32,838 bases of DNA, taken from NCBI GenBank assembly GCA_036654795.1, contig JAVVRI010000008.1, forward strand, positions 1-32,838, in the 5' to 3' direction. This document shows, piece after piece, positions 16,864-24,554 of the stretch. The notes under the pieces are model-generated. The model was not told where the DNA came from, ran no database searches, and worked only from the letters and a program-made list of their open reading frames with translations. Position 1 is the first letter of the stretch. Each line of letters begins with the position of its first letter. Position numbers and translations under genes: made by a program. The stretch comes from JAVVRI01 sp036654795. Lineage in GTDB: Bacteria > Bacteroidota > Bacteroidia > Bacteroidales > Tannerellaceae.

Positions 16864-17538
16864 ATGTCCGGATTTAGCAAAATAGCAGTTTTAAGTACCA
16901 TGGCCACTACTGGCATGGTGCCTGTCTTTTATCATAAGGAGGCAGCTACAGCCTGTCGGGTGGTACACGCCTGTTACGCTGGCGGTGTGCGTGTTTTCGA
17001 GTTTACCAATCGTGGCGACTTTGCTCACGAAGTCTTTGCAGAGGTGGTGAAGTATGCTGCCCGTGAATGTCCCGGAATGATGATGGGTGTCGGTTCGATT
17101 GTCGATCCGGCCACAGCGGCGCTTTACCTGCAACTGGGCGCTAATTTTGTGGTCGGCCCGTTGTTTAATCCTGAGGTGGCGAAGGTGTGCAACCGCCGGT
17201 TGGTGCCTTATATACCCGGCTGCGGCTCAGTGACAGAGATTGGCTATGCACAAGAGTTGGGCTGCGACGTCTGCAAGATATTTCCTGCCGGAAACGTAGG
17301 CGGTCCGTCGTTCGTCAAGAACATGATGGCGCCTATGCCTTGGACGAGGCTGATGGCTACCGGAGCCGTCGAACCGACCGAAGAGAATCTTTCTGCCTGG
17401 TTCAAAGCCGGTGTTTGTTGTGTAGGTATGGGGTCTAAGCTTTTTCCAGCCGAAGCAATTGCTGGCGGAGACTGGGCGCGGATCACTGCCCTTTGTCAAG
17501 ATTCGTTAGTTATTATCCATAAATACCAAGCGCGATGA
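16864..17538 (+). CDS. eda: KDPG / KHG aldolase
   Basis: This class I aldolase splits 2-keto-3-deoxy-6-phosphogluconate into pyruvate and glyceraldehyde-3-phosphate. The 224-residue TIM-barrel protein has Lys138 in CKIFPAGNVGG, the Schiff-base position. Glu46 in VFEFTNRGD takes the place of the family's catalytic Glu in E-[VF]-T-x-R. GVGSIVDPATAALYLQLGANFVVGPLFNP and YIPGCGSVTEI are standard substrate-binding segments. It follows kdgK by 33 bp, and its last four bases (ATGA) overlap the uxaC start, so translation of the two is probably coupled. It is also called kdgA in Bacteroidota annotations. Confidence 0.94.
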   Translation: MSGFSKIAVLSTMATTGMVPVFYHKEAATACRVVHACYAGGVRVFEFTNRGDFAHEVFAEVVKYAARECPGMMMGVGSIVDPATAALYLQLGANFVVGPLFNPEVAKVCNRRLVPYIPGCGSVTEIGYAQELGCDVCKIFPAGNVGGPSFVKNMMAPMPWTRLMATGAVEPTEENLSAWFKAGVCCVGMGSKLFPAEAIAGGDWARITALCQDSLVIIHKYQAR

Positions 17539-18938
17539 AACCTTATATGAGTCCAGACTTTTTGTTACAAAACGAGACTGCGCGCATTCTTTACCATACG
17601 TATGCCTCCCCGATGCCGATCATCGACTATCATTGCCACCTCGATCCGCGGCTGATTGCGAATGATTATCACTATACCGACCTGACGGAGGCATGGCTTG
17701 GGGGCGATCATTATAAATGGCGTGCCATGCGTGCAAACGGTGTGCCGGAAGCGTTTATAACCGGAGACAAGCCGCCGCGGGAAAAGTTTCATAAATGGGC
17801 GGAAACCATGCCTTACACGATGCGCAACCCGCTCTATCACTGGACGCATCTCGAGCTGAGCCGTATCTTTGGTATCTCGCAGTTGTTTAATCCCGAATCG
17901 GCAGACAGCATCTACGAGGAGGCAAGCGCCCTGCTGCAACGGCCGGACTTTAGTGCTCGCGGCCTGATGATGCGTATGAATGTGGAACTGGTCTGTACGA
18001 CGGACGATCCGGTCGATACGTTGGAGTATCACCGCGTCATCCGCCGGGGCGACTTCCCCGTTCGCGTCCTGCCTGCTTGGCGTCCTGACAAGGTAATGGC
18101 AGTAGAGGTACCTGCTGCTTTTAATGCCTATCTCGTTCAGTTGGAGGCAGCTTCCGGCCTTACTATCCTTTCCTTCTCACAGCTTGTGGAGGCTTTGCAG
18201 ATTCGCCACGACTATTTTGCGGCTGAGGGCTGTACCCTTTCCGATCATGGGCTGGGCACCTTCTATGCAGATGCTTATACTGATACCGCCATACAGGCGA
18301 TCTTCATGAAAGCACGCGCCGGAAAACCCGTAACGGCTGATGAGGCCAGACAATATCGCTCCGCTCTTCTCTATGAACTAGCTGCGATGGATGCGCGCTC
18401 CGGTTGGGTGCAACAGTTCCATTTGGGCGCAAACCGCAACAACAATGCCCGTATGTATCGCCTCCTGGGGGCGGATGCCGGCTTCGACGCCATCGACGAT
18501 CAGTCGGTCTCTCGGCCGATGAACCGTTTCTTTAGTCGTCTGGATGATGAAGGCTTGTTGGCGAAGACCATCGTCTACAACCTCAATCCGCGCGATAACG
18601 AGTTGATGGTGGCCAACGTCTACAACTTCAACGATAGCTCTGTGCCCGGCAAGATGCAATATGGTGCCGCTTGGTGGTTCTTCGATCAGATGGATGGCAT
18701 CGAGCGTCAGCTCAACACCCTCTCCTCCATGGGTCTGCTGAGCCGATTCGTAGGCATGCTGACCGATTCGCGCAGCCTTCTTTCTTATCCGCGCCACGAG
18801 TACTTCCGCCGCATCCTCTGCAATCTGCTTGGCAGCGAGATAGAACGCGGCCTTCTTCCCTCCTCCGAACTGCCCTTTATCGGTAAGATGGTAAGCGACA
18901 TCAGTTACAACAACGCAAAGCGCTACTTCGGTTGGTAA
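17535..18938 (+). CDS. uxaC: Glucuronate / uronate isomerase
   Basis: The enzyme converts D-glucuronate to D-fructuronate and D-galacturonate to D-tagaturonate, the entry step of hexuronate catabolism. The 467-residue protein matches the UxaC length. An amidohydrolase-like metal site is suggested by IIDYHCHLDPRL (His33, His35), with LGGDHYKWRAMRANGV, TTDDPVDTLEYH, VLPAWRPDK and WVQQFHLGANRNNNARMY further on. The start ATG overlaps the aldolase stop by four bases. The intermediate steps (fructuronate reductase UxuB, mannonate dehydratase UxuA) are not in this window, so they must be encoded elsewhere for the pathway to reach KdgK. Confidence 0.96.
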   Translation: MKPYMSPDFLLQNETARILYHTYASPMPIIDYHCHLDPRLIANDYHYTDLTEAWLGGDHYKWRAMRANGVPEAFITGDKPPREKFHKWAETMPYTMRNPLYHWTHLELSRIFGISQLFNPESADSIYEEASALLQRPDFSARGLMMRMNVELVCTTDDPVDTLEYHRVIRRGDFPVRVLPAWRPDKVMAVEVPAAFNAYLVQLEAASGLTILSFSQLVEALQIRHDYFAAEGCTLSDHGLGTFYADAYTDTAIQAIFMKARAGKPVTADEARQYRSALLYELAAMDARSGWVQQFHLGANRNNNARMYRLLGADAGFDAIDDQSVSRPMNRFFSRLDDEGLLAKTIVYNLNPRDNELMVANVYNFNDSSVPGKMQYGAAWWFFDQMDGIERQLNTLSSMGLLSRFVGMLTDSRSLLSYPRHEYFRRILCNLLGSEIERGLLPSSELPFIGKMVSDISYNNAKRYFGW

Positions 18939-18947
18939 CCCCCATAT

Positions 18948-18985
18948 AGCATGCATGCTTTCCCCGAAGAGCATGCATGCTTTTT
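18948..18985 (+). terminator. Terminator of the uronate operon (nested palindromes)
   Basis: Two identical copies of the self-complementary 12-mer AGCATGCATGCT lie at 18948-18959 and 18970-18981, separated by 10 nt, and TTTT follows the second. As RNA they form a 12-bp stem with a U-tract, an intrinsic terminator placed 9 bp after the uxaC stop. Each arm can also fold on itself. Confidence 0.75.
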
Positions 18986-19003
18986 CAGAAAAGGATACAT
19001 GCT

Positions 19004-19046
19004 ATCAAGTATCGGCAAGAGCTGATTCGGCTTGCCGATACCTGAT
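19004..19046. terminator. Second hairpin in the convergent region
   Basis: ATCA-a-GTATCGGCAAG (19004-19019) pairs with CTTGCCGATAC-c-TGAT (19031-19046): 15 of 16 positions, 11-nt loop. It sits 30 bp after the stop of the minus-strand TonB-receptor gene and after the uxaC terminator, so it probably ends the minus-strand transcript. Neither flank has a long T-tract. Confidence 0.55.
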
Positions 19047-19075
19047 AACTTTATTACTTCTTCGGTATGCCAATT

Positions 19076-21414
19076 TTAAAAGCTGTAACTAATCTTACTG
19101 ATAAAACTAATACCTTGTTGCGGATTTAAGGTTGCAACAGAGCCTCCTTGGTGATATTTCGTATTTAAAATATTATAGGCGTCAAATGCTATACTTACTT
19201 TTTTCAACGAATAAGAAAATCCGATATTTGCTATAGCTCTTGCTTTTTCTGTATTATCAAAATTCAAACACTCTTTATCACCCTGCCAAAGAGTTATACC
19301 CCTGAGAGGTGCTAGCTGCTTAGATAATAATTCTATGTTTCCTCGAATATCTATATCACCCATTCTTTTACTGCTTAAGATTTTATAAGAGCTCATTAGA
19401 TGCATAATAAAATTAGGTATATGATTAATGCGCTTGTTGGTTACCATAGAGTAGTCGTTTGCTGCACTTAACAGATGTTGATACGAACAAGTCAGGTTGG
19501 CCGTTATTCTTTTAGTTTTATAAGAAACAGCTCCTTCAATTCCCATAATTCCCACTTTTCCAGCATTTAAATACATTAAATCCAGATTGCTGTAGTACAC
19601 CATATTGGATAATTGGTCGTAATAGGAATTTATTTCATAAGTGATATTCATATTACGAATTTCTTTTCTAAAAGAGAGTTGAAAAGCATCCATTTTTTCT
19701 GCTTCTAAGTTTGAACCTCCAGCGTAATTTTCAGATGCCCGATAAAGATAAGGTGCATCTACAAAAGAATGAGCATAGCCAAATTTTAGACTCATACCAT
19801 CCTGAATAAGATAGTTTAATGAAAGACGAGGGGAGAAAGCATTTAATGTTTTTTTGTTATAGTGTTTTTTATAGTCATAACGCACTCCTCCATTAAAAAT
19901 AAGATTTGTCCTTAAATAATGTTTCCATTGAATAAAACTTGAAAAGCTTATTTCATTGCCTAATCTTACCTTATAATAAAGGTCTTCTAAACCTGAAACT
20001 ATATTATCAAAATTACTTCCGATAATAACAGTATTATCTTTTATTACATAATTCTCTAATAAAGCCCCAACTAAAAAGTTTCCTTTTTGTTTTCCCATCT
20101 GATATTCTAGGCTATATTGAGAATTCAATCCATACGCATGGTCATTCCAATCGAGTGTTTTAGATATGCCTTTTCCTACAAATTTTACTGAATCACCTGC
20201 AACATCATAATGAGTGGCATGGTCAATATCGGCAAATGCAGAGATTTTTAATGAAGACTTTTTCCAAGCCTTTTCATAGCTTAAATTCAGATGTGATGAT
20301 TGGCGTGACCGGCCGGGAGTTACACCTTCTATTGAAGGATAACGGTCGTAGTCGTATAGACTATTGTAAGTTACATGGGTATAAGAGGGTACTTTCTTGG
20401 CATATTGCGTATTAAATAACAATTTCAGATTATTCCAACGGCAGGTAAAACCTATGTCGTAGGCAGGTTTGTGGTTATACCCTCCAATATACATACTGCC
20501 GGGCATAAGAACTTGACCATAAAAGTCTTCATGATCTACTCCAATATTACGTTTTTCTCCTTTTGATGAATATACCGAAGCCCATGCCATGAAATCAATA
20601 CCGACTCCACTCTTGCCGAATGTAAAATCACTTCGGTAGGTCTGATTGCTTCCATAGCCAACAGATATTTTGGCTCCATCAACATCGCCCCCCTTTTTTG
20701 TAATAATATTGACCACAGCAGTAAGTGCCACATTTCCATAAAGCGATGAGGCCGGTCCGCGCAAGACTTCTATCTGTTTGACCTTCTCTAAACNNNNNNN
20801 NNNTAGTCGGGTGCTTCGGAGTTGGTAGCCCGGCTGTTTAGCCGATGACCATCAAGCATGATTAGAATTTTTTCCTGAGAACTGGAATAGACTCCATGCA
20901 TAGCTATATTTGCTTCATCGCTTTCTACCAATGACATTCCCGGGACATAGAGCAGTAATAAATCACTCAAATTGCGAGCACCGGATGCTTGAATCATCTC
21001 TTCAGTGATTAGAGTCACAGGTACGGGAGCCTCATCAATCGTTTCTGCTTGCATGGAAGCCGTGGTGATGGTAGAGCCTTTTTTATATTTCTCCACCATA
21101 TCCACAAAACGCAGAGGATCATGAATACTTACACTGTAATAAGGGTCAATCTTTAACAGTGTCAACACATTTCTCTCCGCCTCTGCCATATTATCCAGCC
21201 CCAAGTGGCACAAAGCCATCAATCGGCAAGCACTAGCTTTCAGGGCACCTGTAAAAAGATTCAGATTCTGGTTCAGCAAAAGAATGGATTTGTCAAAATG
21301 ACCTATAGTATATTCCTCTTCGGCTTGCTGATACACTTGCCGAAAGTCTTTTTCTTCCTGCGCCCATATAGCAGAAGAGAGGAAGATAAAAAAAAGGAGA
21401 AATCTGAATTTCAT
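19076..21414 (-). CDS. TonB-dependent outer-membrane receptor with TPR-like N-terminal domain (interrupted by an N run)
   Basis: This is an outer-membrane active-transport or signalling receptor of roughly 780 residues. From the ATG at 21414: signal peptide MKFRFLLFFIFLSSAIWAQ; a helical TPR-like segment (FRQVYQQAEEEYTIGHFDKS, ACRLMALCHLGLDNMAEAER) about 20-110; then the plug (VPVTLITEEMIQASGARNLS, EKILIMLDGHRLNSR, QIEVLRGPASSLYGNVALTA, VVNIITKKGG) and a barrel ending in SKISYSF with C-terminal Phe. It lacks the SusC-type regulatory domain, so it resembles siderophore/cobalamin-type receptors with an unusual periplasmic head. Ten Ns at 20794-20803 split the plug; the flanks are out of phase and need a missing length of 2 modulo 3, about 8 bases by analogy with relatives. 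The frame continues upstream to 21543 through a histidine-kinase fragment. The ligand is unknown. Confidence 0.88.
20794..20803. other. Assembly gap (10 N) inside the TonB-receptor plug
   Basis: These are ten undetermined bases between SEAPD and LEKVKQIEV. Closing the gap with no bases produces a TAG stop. The reading frame requires a missing length of 2 modulo 3. Confidence 0.95.
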
Positions 21415-21543
21415 TTTCAGAGGGTTCTGCATTTCGTGTACGATACCCGCTGTCAGCAAACCCAATGAAGCAAACTTTTCCTGCTGCTTTATCTGCTCCT
21501 GTAAGTGAGCAAATTGCTCTTTTAATTCTCTTATCTCATCCAT
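21415..21543 (-). pseudogene. 5' remnant of a histidine kinase, fused in frame to the TonB receptor
   Basis: The 43 codons upstream of the receptor's own signal-peptide Met encode a short coiled coil (MDEIRELKEQFAHLQEQIKQ) and then an H-box (QEKFASLGLLTAGIVHEMQNPL), the dimerisation/phospho-acceptor motif of cytosolic histidine kinases, with the phospho-acceptor His at residue 36. Homology stops exactly after QNPL, where a kinase would continue with NFV or similar; one Lys follows and then the receptor's MKFRF signal peptide. No HATPase domain is present. It starts 29 bp after the upstream sensor gene, so a whole kinase gene probably once stood here and was lost by an in-frame deletion. A mis-join in assembly is the alternative. 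Confidence 0.75.
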
Positions 21544-21572
21544 ATCGGTATATTTTTGATGTTTGAAATATA

Positions 21573-24554
21573 TTATTCTACATGAACGCTGTTTGCCCCT
21601 TCTTGTTTGACCGGCAGCGTGATGACAAATTCGGTGTATTCGTTTTTACGGGATTCCATCCTGATGGTACCATTATGGGCCGATATAATTTCGTGACTCA
21701 AATACAATCCTACCCCTGCTGCTTCACCAGTGGTCTTGGTAGTAAAAAATGGATCGAATACCTTATCTATAATGGTTTCTTCTATTCCTATACCATTGTC
21801 ACAAACATATAGCTTGATTTGTTGATCTTCGCAAATTTCAATGCGAAAACTTATCATCGGGTCATAACCTTGCTGCTGTGTGTATTTTTTCTTTACAGCA
21901 TAAATGCTATTACTTAGCAGACTCATAAAAGTTTTGCTTAACAGTTCAGCATTGGCTTCTATGGCAATGAATTCTTGTGATGCATGCATTTCGGTACGGA
22001 TATGGTATTTTTTGATGTCTTCGGCATAATAGGTATTCAGCATTTCAAAGTTTTTCCGGCATACTGCTGCCAGGTCTATGGGCTGCATACTGTTACTTCG
22101 ATTCTTCAGCATTTCCTCCATGGCTTTCAGAATACGGGTAGTATTTATGCCATGTTCTTCTATTTTCTTCAAGTTAGAACATGTCATGCCGAGTAGATCG
22201 ATTGTGTCTTCATAGTTATCGGGAGTCATATTTTCTTTTTCGTCTTCCAAATTGTTACTAATATCTTTTATGAGTTCTTGGGTCAGATGGGAGAAGTTAT
22301 TAATATAGTTCATCGGATTGAGGATTCGGTCAATCAATCCTTTGGTCAGCGAACCTACAGTCGCCATCTTTTCCTGACGAATCAGCTCGTTTTGCGCTTT
22401 GCCCAAATCTGTCAAAGCCACTTCCAGATTTCTTGACTTTTCCTCTATCTCTTCATTTCGCTGCATCAATTGAGAAGTGCGCTGCTCTATAACTTCTTCC
22501 AGACGCATCTTTTCTTTCAAAAGACGATGCATACGCAACCGTATAATGAAACCTACAAGTATGATTAGCAGGACTACATAGCCTATGAGAGAATACGACC
22601 TCAAATAAATGGGAGCGGAAATAGAGAATTGCAAACTTACAGGCTCCGTGATACGACCATACTTGTCGCACGCCATCACTTGAAAAGTATATGAACCGTA
22701 TGAAAGATTTACAAATCTGATTGCGGTTTCTTCACTCCATGCGGACCAGTCACTGTATCCATCCAATCGGTAACAGTATGTCGTTTTCCCGAATATGGAA
22801 GCATGGTCAGAAGAAAAAGTAAATTCAATATTGCGAGAGTCACTATCCAAATTCAGGTAAGTAAAAGGTAACTGGGCATTCAAAGTGTCACCGTTCTGGT
22901 AGCCACCCCATACAATGGAGTCATTGCCCAACCTCACCGTGCGGATAAAAACTTGAGAGGGCTGTGCAAGGCCGGCATCAGATACTGCAGACTGCCAATG
23001 GAGGAGGCCGTTTGCTTCGCCTATCCAAATATCTGTTCCATCTATGTCCATAGCACGCACCGTCAGGTCACGCAGGGGGCCCAGCGCCTCATCATATTCT
23101 TTCAGCTTACTTTCATTTGCGTAAACAGATAAGTTCTCTCCTTTGTTGTCTGTCATCCACAGCCTCCTGGCTTCGTCGAGATAGGTAAATTGGGGAAATA
23201 CAAGGATGTCTTTATTCGTACGTTTTTTAACGACATTGAATTTTCCCTCTTTCGTATTCCATTTCATCAGTCCTTGCTTATTTATGAGGCAGATATCTGT
23301 AGCACCTCTAAACAAAGACTGTATATCATTCATTTGGGCATTGACCTCTGTTGTTAGTTGTTTGAATTTTACTTCATTCATTTTTTTTCGATAAACTTGT
23401 CCAAACACTGTTTTTGCCCAAAGTATTCCGTCTTCGCTCTGCATGAATTGAGTTACTTTCTCAATGGAGTCTATCAATATTCTGCCGCCTGAGTGGGAAT
23501 TGTAATAAATACCATTCTGCTCTCCAGTATAACAACCTCCTTGGTGGTCAGGAAGTACAGACAACACAAACACTTCTGACAACCGTTTTATTTTCTTGCC
23601 CTTTATTTGGAACAAACCTTCAGCCGTAGCGGCATAAAGGCTACCGTCTGTTGCACTTTCCAATTGCCAGCATGCCTGTGTAATGGAAGATACAGGCTTG
23701 AATTTCTCATGCTCTTTCTTGAAAAGACCTTGCAAAGTGCCTACAAACAGTCCTTCCGCTCCACTATGAATGGAAGCTACTTCCCCTTTTAATCCTTCTT
23801 CAGGAGTGTAATGGCTGTAGGCGGATGGCGCATTTATACAAAACAATCCATTATCGGTTGCGCCCCATACACATCCTTTCTCGTCAGGCGTTATGCGATT
23901 TACGTTGTTGCTGCATAGTCCGTTTTGCTCAGAAAGCGTAAAAAGTTCAGTGCCATTGCCGTCCAAAGCGACAAGTCCGTTACCGGAAGTAGCTAACAAT
24001 GACCAACCATTCTTTAGTGTCAGTCGTTGGTTTATTTTACAACCATCTATATATGGGTCAGAGGGTTGGGAAACGGTCGTTTCTTCTTCTGTCTTTTGCA
24101 ACCGGTTTCCCGTTACAGTATAGTTATGACCGCTTGAGGTTTGAATATGAATCTTTTGGTCGGTCTCGTCTATATTTGTTACTTCGCCTATAAAAAAGGT
24201 GTCTGTATCTGAGGTTAAAAACTCCAAACGCAACACCCCGTTGGATGAAGACGTCAGGTAACCAAACAGATTGTAGCCTCCTACCCATATTTTTCCACGG
24301 CTGTCTTTAAACAAATCGGTGATGCGTGAAATGCCGGGAGTGTGAATAATTCGCCATTCGGACTGGTCGTAGTACAAGACACCTTCAAAATTGGCTATAT
24401 AAACCGAACCGAAATCATCGCAAACCACATCGAAATTACGGTTATGGGCTTTATACTCTGCCGATGTAAAATTGACAAAGAAGGGTATGCCTTGGTCGGC
24501 CGATGCCGTCAGGCTTCGAATGGCTATTAATATGAATAGAAATATACGCTTCAT
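21573..24554 (-). CDS. Membrane sensor kinase-like protein: periplasmic propeller, Y_Y_Y, degenerate H-box, HATPase
   Basis: The protein has 993 residues. It has a signal peptide (1-19), then a periplasmic beta-propeller (about 20-560) with repeats such as GSVYIANFEGVLYYD, GKIWVGGYNLFGYL and GCVWGATDNGLFCI. A Y_Y_Y domain follows (about 570-645, YCYRLDGYSDWSAWSEE), a transmembrane helix near 655-672, a coiled coil to about 730, and a HisKA-like helix pair in which the phospho-acceptor position is Asp742 (KGLIDRILNPMNYINNFS). The C-terminal HATPase is intact: N-box SLLSNSIYAV, CDNGIGIEE (about 918), DPFFTTKT and GVGLYLSHEI. Unlike hybrid two-component sensors there is no receiver or AraC domain. 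It probably binds ATP but cannot autophosphorylate on the usual His. Its ATG overlaps the upstream propeller gene's stop by four bases. Confidence 0.85.
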   Translation of the reverse strand: MKRIFLFILIAIRSLTASADQGIPFFVNFTSAEYKAHNRNFDVVCDDFGSVYIANFEGVLYYDQSEWRIIHTPGISRITDLFKDSRGKIWVGGYNLFGYLTSSSNGVLRLEFLTSDTDTFFIGEVTNIDETDQKIHIQTSSGHNYTVTGNRLQKTEEETTVSQPSDPYIDGCKINQRLTLKNGWSLLATSGNGLVALDGNGTELFTLSEQNGLCSNNVNRITPDEKGCVWGATDNGLFCINAPSAYSHYTPEEGLKGEVASIHSGAEGLFVGTLQGLFKKEHEKFKPVSSITQACWQLESATDGSLYAATAEGLFQIKGKKIKRLSEVFVLSVLPDHQGGCYTGEQNGIYYNSHSGGRILIDSIEKVTQFMQSEDGILWAKTVFGQVYRKKMNEVKFKQLTTEVNAQMNDIQSLFRGATDICLINKQGLMKWNTKEGKFNVVKKRTNKDILVFPQFTYLDEARRLWMTDNKGENLSVYANESKLKEYDEALGPLRDLTVRAMDIDGTDIWIGEANGLLHWQSAVSDAGLAQPSQVFIRTVRLGNDSIVWGGYQNGDTLNAQLPFTYLNLDSDSRNIEFTFSSDHASIFGKTTYCYRLDGYSDWSAWSEETAIRFVNLSYGSYTFQVMACDKYGRITEPVSLQFSISAPIYLRSYSLIGYVVLLIILVGFIIRLRMHRLLKEKMRLEEVIEQRTSQLMQRNEEIEEKSRNLEVALTDLGKAQNELIRQEKMATVGSLTKGLIDRILNPMNYINNFSHLTQELIKDISNNLEDEKENMTPDNYEDTIDLLGMTCSNLKKIEEHGINTTRILKAMEEMLKNRSNSMQPIDLAAVCRKNFEMLNTYYAEDIKKYHIRTEMHASQEFIAIEANAELLSKTFMSLLSNSIYAVKKKYTQQQGYDPMISFRIEICEDQQIKLYVCDNGIGIEETIIDKVFDPFFTTKTTGEAAGVGLYLSHEIISAHNGTIRMESRKNEYTEFVITLPVKQEGANSVHVE

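Noticed and set aside
18378..18974. A 198-codon minus-strand frame opposite uxaC
   Set aside because: It lies wholly inside a highly conserved isomerase apart from its start, which falls in the terminator. No protein family is visible.
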